This document shows, piece after piece, positions 15,141-18,810 of a stretch of DNA of 18,810 nucleotides. This DNA is from an uncultured Collinsella sp. (GTDB lineage Bacteria > Actinomycetota > Coriobacteriia > Coriobacteriales > Coriobacteriaceae). The stretch is from positions 1-18,810 of the forward strand of contig UROR01000031.1 in the NCBI GenBank assembly GCA_900549535.1, read 5' to 3'. Numbering within the stretch: position 1 is the stretch's first letter; each line of letters begins with the position of its first letter. Both the position numbers and the translations under genes were made by a program. The notes beneath the pieces were generated by a model, which worked only from the letters and a program-made list of their open reading frames with translations, searched no databases and was not told where the DNA came from.

Positions 15141-15164
15141 GTGCAATTCCTTACTCTTCTAGAG

Positions 15165-15188
15165 GTGCCGTACCACCTTGGCCGGCAC
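15165..15188 (-). promoter_or_regulatory. Hairpin in the rplS leader
   Basis: GTGCCG and CGGCAC form a perfect 6-bp stem around 12 bases, between the predicted transcription start (about 15203) and the ribosome site. L19 leaders that bind the protein are known in other phyla; I cannot confirm that this is one. Confidence 0.4.
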
Positions 15189-15209
15189 GTAGTTGAACAA
15201 ACGAAATTG

Positions 15210-15237
15210 AGTATACACGCCGTAACCTTGGCTGCAA
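15210..15237 (-). promoter_or_regulatory. Promoter of rplS
   Basis: On the minus strand TTGCAG (15237-15232) and TATACT (15215-15210) lie 16 bases apart; CTTGCA one base earlier would give 17. The -10 is close to consensus. It sits between the ppdK hairpin and rplS. Confidence 0.65.
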
Positions 15238-15283
15238 GAACAATTTTTCGCGCAGACAAAAAGACAAAACCCGAACATGATAA

Positions 15284-15311
15284 CCGCCCACCTCATAAAT
15301 GAGACGGGCGG
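15284..15311 (-). terminator. Probable terminator after ppdK
   Basis: On the minus strand CCGCCC (15311-15306) pairs with GGGCGG (15289-15284). Between them CTCA and TGAG extend the stem through two G-U pairs around a TTTA loop. Only a loose T-rich tract follows instead of a clean U-run, so efficiency is uncertain. It lies 40 bases after the ppdK stop. Confidence 0.6.
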
Positions 15312-15350
15312 CATGAAGGGGGGCTCCGTTACGCGCGGAAACGCATGATG

Positions 15351-18101
15351 TTAAGCGTTACGCTTGGCCTCGAGCTTTGCCTGGGCGGCAGCAAGACGTG
15401 CAAGGGGCACGCGGTAGGGCGAGCAGGACACGTAGTCAACGTCGGCCACGTTAAACAAGCCCTTGATGGACTTGGGGTCGCCGCCGTGCTCACCGCACAC
15501 ACCAAAGTGCATGTCAGGGTTGATGGCGCGGCCCTTCTCGACGGCCATGCGCACCAGCTCAAGTACTGCAGAGTCGATAGTCTCGAAGGGATTGTCCTTC
15601 AGGATCTTCTTGTGCATGTACAGCGGGATGAACTTGGCCTCGGCGTCGTCGCGGGAGAAGCCGAAGGTCGTCTGCGTAAGGTCGTTGGTGCCAAAGCAGA
15701 AGAAGTCGGCGTGCTGGGCGATCTCGTCGGCGACCATGCAGGCGCGCGGAAGCTCGAGCATGGTACCCACGGGAATGTTGAGCTCGACGCCCTCCTCGGC
15801 GGAAACCTCGGCGATCACGCGCTCGATGACCTCGCGGGTCTGGACGTGCTCCGCCGTGATGGAGACAAGCGGGACCATGATCTCGGGGCGCGGGTCGACG
15901 CCTTCCTTGATAAGGCGGGCGGCAGCCGTGGCAACGGCGCGAACCTGCATGAGCGGCAGGTCGCCAAAAACAACGGACAGACGCACGCCGCGCAGGCCGA
16001 GCATGGGGTTGGACTCGACCATGCCGTCGATGCGACGTAGGCGGGCGCGCAGTGCGGCGAGCTCATCCTCGGGAGCGCCGGCGGCTTCCTTCTTGGTAAT
16101 GGCGACCTCGAGCTCGCGAGGATCGTCCAGGAACTCGTGCAGCGGCGGATCGAGCAGGCGAACGACCACGTCGCGGCCGGACATGGTCTTGAACATGGCC
16201 AGGAAGTCCTCGGTCTGGACCTTGAGCAAATCAGCCAGCGCCTGCTGCTTTACGGCCTCGTCGTCGGACAGAATGAAGCTCTGGATGATGTTCTTGCGAT
16301 CGCCCAGGAACATATGCTCGGTGCGGCACAGGCCGATGGCCTCGGCGCCAAACTCAAGCGCGAGCTCGGCATCCTCGGGGTTGTCGGCGTTGACGCGAAC
16401 ATGGTTGGCGTGACCGTCGGTCTCGTCCAGACGAATCTCGTCAGCCCAGGACAGAATAGTGTCCAGGTCGCCCGTGAGCTCGGCGGAGACCAGGTCGACC
16501 GCGCCGTCGACGACGATACCCTGGGTGCCGTCGATGGAGATGATGTCGCCTTCGCGCAGAACGCGATCGCTGCCCTCGATACGCACGACCTTCTCGGCGG
16601 CATCGATGTGGAAGCGCTCGACACCGCAGACGCAGGGCGTACCCATGCCGCGGGCGATAACGGCGGCGTGGCTCGTCTTGCCGCCGTGGCTCGTCAGGAT
16701 GCCCTCGGCGGCAACCATGCCCTTCAGGTCGTCGGGGTTGGTCTCCCAGCGGACCAGGATGACCTTGTGGCCCTCCGCCGAGCGTGCGACGGCGTCATCG
16801 CTCGAGAACACGACCTCGCCCACGGCGGCACCGGGGCTGGCGTTAAGACCAGTCGCGAGAGGCTTGTACTTCTTAGAGGAGTCGAACTGCGGGTGCAGGA
16901 GTTGGTCGAGCTGAGCGGGGTCGATGCGGCTCACGGCCTCCTCGCGGGTGATCAGACCCTCCTCGACCATCTCGATGGCAATGCGCAGGGCCGCGGTGGC
17001 GGTACGCTTGCCCACGCGGGTCTGGAGCATCCAGAGCTTGCCCTGCTCGATGGTGAACTCGATATCGCACATATCGCGGTAATGATCCTCGAGCGTCAGG
17101 AACACGCGCTCGAGCTCCTCGCCAGCGGACTCGAGGCCCGGAGTGGTCTTGAGATCGGCAATGGGCTCGGTGTTGCGGATGCCGGCGACAACGTCCTCGC
17201 CCTGGGCGTTAACCAGAAAGTCGCCGTAGAACTCCTTGGTACCGTCGGCCGGATTACGCGTGAAGGCGACGCCGGTCGCCGAGGTATCGCCCTTGTTGCC
17301 AAAGGCCATAGCCTGAACGTTGACGGCGGTACCAAGCTCGTCGGAAATGCCATGCTGCTTGCGGTAGATGCAGGCGCGCTCGTTCATCCAGCTGCCAAAG
17401 ACGGCTTGGATGGCAAGGCGCAGCTGGAGCTCCGGATCATGCGGGAAAACGGGCTTGCCGGCGGCAACCTCGAGCTCGGGATACAGGGCGGCCTCGACGT
17501 TGTCGGAGAAGATGCCCTTAAAGGTCTCGACGAGCTCCTGCAGGTCCTCGGCCGAAAGCTCGGAATCGACGCGGACGCCGGCGACCAGACGGGCCTGGGT
17601 CAGGGCGTTCTCGAACAGATCGGCATCGACACCCATGACGACGTTGGAGAACATCTGGATAAAGCGGCGGTAGCTGTCCCAGGCAAAGCGCGGGTTCTGC
17701 GTCTGGGAGATAAGGCCCTGGACGGAATCGTCGTTGAGGCCCAGGTTGAGGACCGTGTCCATCATGCCGGGCATGGAGAACGGAGCACCCGAGCGCACCG
17801 ACACAAGCAGCGGGTCGGAGGCATCGCCGAGTTTCTTGCCGCAGCGAGCCTCGAGGTCGGTCTCGGCGGCAACGATCTCATCGAGCGCGCCCTCGGGCCA
17901 CACATTGCCGGCACCGGAGTACTCGACACAGGTCTGACAGGTAATGGTAAAGCCACCGGGAACCGGCAGGCCGATACGGCTCATCTCGGCAAGGTTTGCA
18001 CCCTTGCCGCCAAGCACGAAGTTCATGGACTTGTCGCCCTCAGTGACACAAGTGCCTTGGGTGTCGGTTCCAAAACGGTAAACCCTCTTGCAATCGCTCA
18101 C
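15351..18101 (-). CDS. ppdK: Pyruvate, phosphate dikinase
   Basis: Interconverts pyruvate, ATP and phosphate with PEP, AMP and pyrophosphate; in anaerobes it often runs towards pyruvate in glycolysis. 916 residues, slightly longer than the usual 870-900. Seen: N-terminal nucleotide-binding domain with LGGKGANLAEM (30-40), VSVRSGAPFSMPGMMDTVLNLG (about 100-121), AMAFGNKGDTSATGVAFTRNP; the phosphohistidine domain with ILTSHGGKTSHAAVIARGMG, catalytic His478 and the regulatory-site Thr476; the C-terminal PEP/pyruvate barrel with MLGLRGVRL, FFCFGTNDLTQTTFGFSRDD and FGVCGEHGGDP, catalytic Cys869. The loop before the His reads SHGGK where the usual form is RGGM. Start is GTG at 18101 with AAGGGGA 6 bases upstream. 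No regulatory kinase gene is in the window. Secure. Confidence 0.98.
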   Translation of the reverse strand: MSDCKRVYRFGTDTQGTCVTEGDKSMNFVLGGKGANLAEMSRIGLPVPGGFTITCQTCVEYSGAGNVWPEGALDEIVAAETDLEARCGKKLGDASDPLLVSVRSGAPFSMPGMMDTVLNLGLNDDSVQGLISQTQNPRFAWDSYRRFIQMFSNVVMGVDADLFENALTQARLVAGVRVDSELSAEDLQELVETFKGIFSDNVEAALYPELEVAAGKPVFPHDPELQLRLAIQAVFGSWMNERACIYRKQHGISDELGTAVNVQAMAFGNKGDTSATGVAFTRNPADGTKEFYGDFLVNAQGEDVVAGIRNTEPIADLKTTPGLESAGEELERVFLTLEDHYRDMCDIEFTIEQGKLWMLQTRVGKRTATAALRIAIEMVEEGLITREEAVSRIDPAQLDQLLHPQFDSSKKYKPLATGLNASPGAAVGEVVFSSDDAVARSAEGHKVILVRWETNPDDLKGMVAAEGILTSHGGKTSHAAVIARGMGTPCVCGVERFHIDAAEKVVRIEGSDRVLREGDIISIDGTQGIVVDGAVDLVSAELTGDLDTILSWADEIRLDETDGHANHVRVNADNPEDAELALEFGAEAIGLCRTEHMFLGDRKNIIQSFILSDDEAVKQQALADLLKVQTEDFLAMFKTMSGRDVVVRLLDPPLHEFLDDPRELEVAITKKEAAGAPEDELAALRARLRRIDGMVESNPMLGLRGVRLSVVFGDLPLMQVRAVATAAARLIKEGVDPRPEIMVPLVSITAEHVQTREVIERVIAEVSAEEGVELNIPVGTMLELPRACMVADEIAQHADFFCFGTNDLTQTTFGFSRDDAEAKFIPLYMHKKILKDNPFETIDSAVLELVRMAVEKGRAINPDMHFGVCGEHGGDPKSIKGLFNVADVDYVSCSPYRVPLARLAAAQAKLEAKRNA

Positions 18102-18176
18102 GATACTTCCCCTTCCATGCGCTCTCGCGCACGACCGTGGTAACGAATCGACCCACCGGGTGCGGGCCGTGAGGGA

Positions 18177-18205
18177 ACTATACGGCGGGTTTTGAACGGA
18201 CTTGA
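18177..18205 (-). promoter_or_regulatory. Probable ppdK promoter with weak -35
   Basis: On the minus strand TATAGT (18182-18177) is a good -10, but the hexamer 17 bases upstream is TCAAGT, far from TTGACA. The leader would be about 70 bases. A weak -35 is usual at activator-dependent promoters. An alternative pair further up, TTGACC (18307-18302) with TATCTT (18282-18277), has a long 19-base spacer. Confidence 0.5.
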
Positions 18206-18223
18206 GCAGAGGATGCGCGGTTT

Positions 18224-18271
18224 GGTAAACGTGCTAAAACTGGCGGTAAACGGTAGGTAAAGGTGGTTACC
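18224..18271. repeat. Phased GGTAAA repeats upstream of the ppdK promoter
   Basis: GGTAAACG occurs at 18224-18231 and 18245-18252 and GGTAAAGG at 18256-18263: start-to-start spacing 21 and 11 bases, about two and one helical turns. A GGTTACC follows at 18265-18271. They lie roughly 55-100 bases before the predicted ppdK start, where an activator would bind. The half-site resembles one half of LacI-family palindromes centred on AACGTT; that link is a guess. Confidence 0.5.
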
Positions 18272-18452
18272 TTATGAAGATACCAGCACAATGTAATTGC
18301 AGGTCAAATGTGGTAGAATCAGCTAAAACGCTTTAGCAAATAGCTGTAATTATTGGAATGGAATCTCTTAAACTACGCAATAGCCAAGAAAGACAAAATC
18401 TATCAGAAGTATTTGTCCCAGGGATTTTGGTCAGAGTAGCTAATATTGGGAC
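18272..18452. other. A+T-rich intergenic island without a convincing gene
   Basis: About 37% G+C by hand count over 18281-18450 (63 of 170), against about 60% around it. It holds GCTAAA-acgc-TTTAGC (a perfect 6-bp hairpin, 18322-18337) and a 35-codon plus-strand frame from ATG 18358 to TAG 18463-18465 with no Shine-Dalgarno, which I do not call a gene. No recognised RNA family or promoter stands out. Confidence 0.5.
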
Positions 18453-18528
18453 GGGGCTATTTTAGCTACCCCGGCAGATAGCGCGAATGCTTTGGCGGAG
18501 TAACGGCCGGGGTAGCTAAAAAAGCCCC
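18453..18528. repeat. 23-bp near-perfect inverted repeat with a 30-base loop
   Basis: Arms 18453-18475 and 18506-18528 match at 22 of 23 positions; the left arm starts GGGGCTATTTTAGC and ends TACCCCGGC. There is no U-run outside either arm, so it is not a standard terminator. GTAGCTAA at 18436-18443 is identical to the part of the right arm at 18512-18519. Both can therefore pair with TTAGCTAC at 18462-18469 in the left arm, giving two exclusive folds. Could be an extragenic repeat unit, an RNA switch or a small mobile remnant. Confidence 0.75.
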
Positions 18529-18704
18529 ATTACAGTTTGAGTCGTCCGAAAGGGCGGCTCCTTACTAGTTCTGGTAATACGATTGAGCCGTACCGATGGT
18601 CGCTGGCCGACCGCGACCGCGACGCGGCCTCCACCCGAGACCCCCATCTCGACACATAGCCCGTCATCCGACGAAAGCGCGCAGGTCGTCCTGTATAGGC
18701 GCAT
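18516..18704 (-). CDS. Small open frame with Shine-Dalgarno, doubtful
   Basis: A 62-codon frame starts at ATG 18704 with GGAGGGGG 5 bases upstream, so it could be translated. I recognise no family. It contains codons rare in the neighbouring genes (AGG, AGA, CTA, ACT, AGT) and its last third runs through the GAAA hairpin and the right arm of the inverted repeat, ending in Gly-Leu-Phe-stop. There is no membrane span or signal peptide. More likely a chance frame across structured non-coding DNA, or a short leader peptide; kept only because of the good ribosome site. Confidence 0.2.
   Translation of the reverse strand: MRLYRTTCALSSDDGLCVEMGVSGGGRVAVAVGQRPSVRLNRITRTSKEPPFRTTQTVMGLF
18539..18560 (+). 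ncRNA. Putative structured RNA hairpin with GAAA tetraloop
   Basis: On the plus strand GAGTCGTCC (18539-18547) pairs with GGGCGGCTC (18552-18560) over 9 bp around GAAA, a GNRA tetraloop. Two pairs are U-G, which become C-A mismatches on the other strand, so a plus-strand transcript is favoured. ATTAC (18529-18533), directly after the long inverted repeat, can pair with GTAAT (18574-18578) and enclose the hairpin. No known RNA family recognised and no clear plus-strand promoter seen. Confidence 0.4.
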
Positions 18705-18734
18705 GGTGTCCCCCTCCGCCGCAAGAGGGAAACG

Positions 18735-18770
18735 AAAAAGCCCCTCTTTGCCACTACGGACTATAGGGGC
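18735..18770 (-). terminator. Terminator of the gene upstream of ppdK
   Basis: On the minus strand GCCCCT (18770-18765) pairs with AGGGGC (18745-18740) around a 19-base loop and is followed by TTTTTC. It lies just after a possible stop codon at 18790-18788 and implies that a minus-strand gene ends at the right edge. Confidence 0.75.
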
Positions 18771-18787
18771 CTCCCAGGGGAAACGTG

Positions 18788-18810
18788 TTACAAAGCCTTC
18801 TTTGCAGGAC
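18788..18810 (-). CDS. Possible last codons of an upstream minus-strand gene
   Basis: One minus-strand frame reads Pro-Ala-Lys-Lys-Ala-Leu-stop, ending 17 bases before the terminator stem at 18770. Too short to identify; supported only by the terminator's position and by the direction of all neighbours. Confidence 0.35.

Noticed and set aside
16137..18143. 668-codon open frame on the plus strand opposite ppdK
   Set aside because: It is the complement of a conserved gene; the long frame comes from GC-rich codon use. Its translation resembles no family.
18453..18528. Insertion sequence or miniature transposon bounded by the inverted repeat
   Set aside because: No target-site duplication flanks the arms, and only 30 bases lie between them; it remains possible only as a degraded remnant.
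18534..18548. T-loop-like GTTTGAGTC suggesting a tRNA
   Set aside because: No acceptor stem, anticodon arm or CCA fits around it; the bases belong to the GAAA hairpin.
18605..18630. GACCGC tandem repeat as a minisatellite
   Set aside because: Only about two and a half imperfect units; within chance for GC-rich DNA.

Overview
This GC-rich 18.8-kb window (roughly 60% G+C by eye) is an ordinary chromosomal housekeeping region. Every confidently recognised gene lies on the minus strand, so transcription runs from high to low coordinates. The genes form a Gram-positive-type cluster of translation, isoprenoid/lipid and DNA-processing functions. The mix points to an anaerobic high-GC Gram-positive, most likely a gut Coriobacteriia (Collinsella-like). 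The clues are TrmFO, the MEP pathway, pyruvate phosphate dikinase, and a Firmicutes-like gene order in a high-GC genome. That assignment is inference; no rRNA gene is present to confirm it.

Layout in the direction of transcription. At 18788-18810 there may be the last codons of an upstream gene, followed by its terminator (18735-18770). Then comes a 0.6-kb non-coding stretch with a 23-bp inverted repeat, a GAAA-tetraloop hairpin, an A+T-rich island and phased GGTAAA repeats. ppdK (15351-18101) follows, then rplS with its own promoter and terminator, then rnhB with a strong terminator. Next is a tightly overlapping set yraN-comM-dprA-trmFO-xerC (8518-13727): DNA uptake and recombination, tRNA methylation, and a tyrosine recombinase. 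After a weak terminator, a clear promoter (8440-8468) drives rpsB-tsf, which end in a strong terminator (6596-6631). Finally pyrH-frr-uppS-cdsA-dxr-rseP-ispG (1-6537) is packed with gaps of 13 bases or fewer, or overlaps. ispG is cut by the window edge.

How the genes work together. rplS, rpsB, tsf and frr serve ribosome structure, elongation and recycling. pyrH makes UDP. dxr and ispG are steps of the MEP pathway, which supplies the prenyl diphosphates that UppS polymerises into the undecaprenyl carrier. cdsA makes CDP-diacylglycerol for phospholipids, and rseP is a membrane site-2 protease. yraN, comM and dprA are linked to DNA uptake and processing, and xerC to chromosome dimer resolution.

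The points that most deserve a second look are: the folded element 18436-18578 with mutually exclusive pairings; xerC, whose only well-placed start is an ATA codon overlapping the trmFO stop; an inserted winged-helix-like segment in RseP; and an operator-like inverted repeat exactly between the -35 and -10 of the rpsB promoter. I see no insertion sequence, CRISPR array, rRNA or tRNA.
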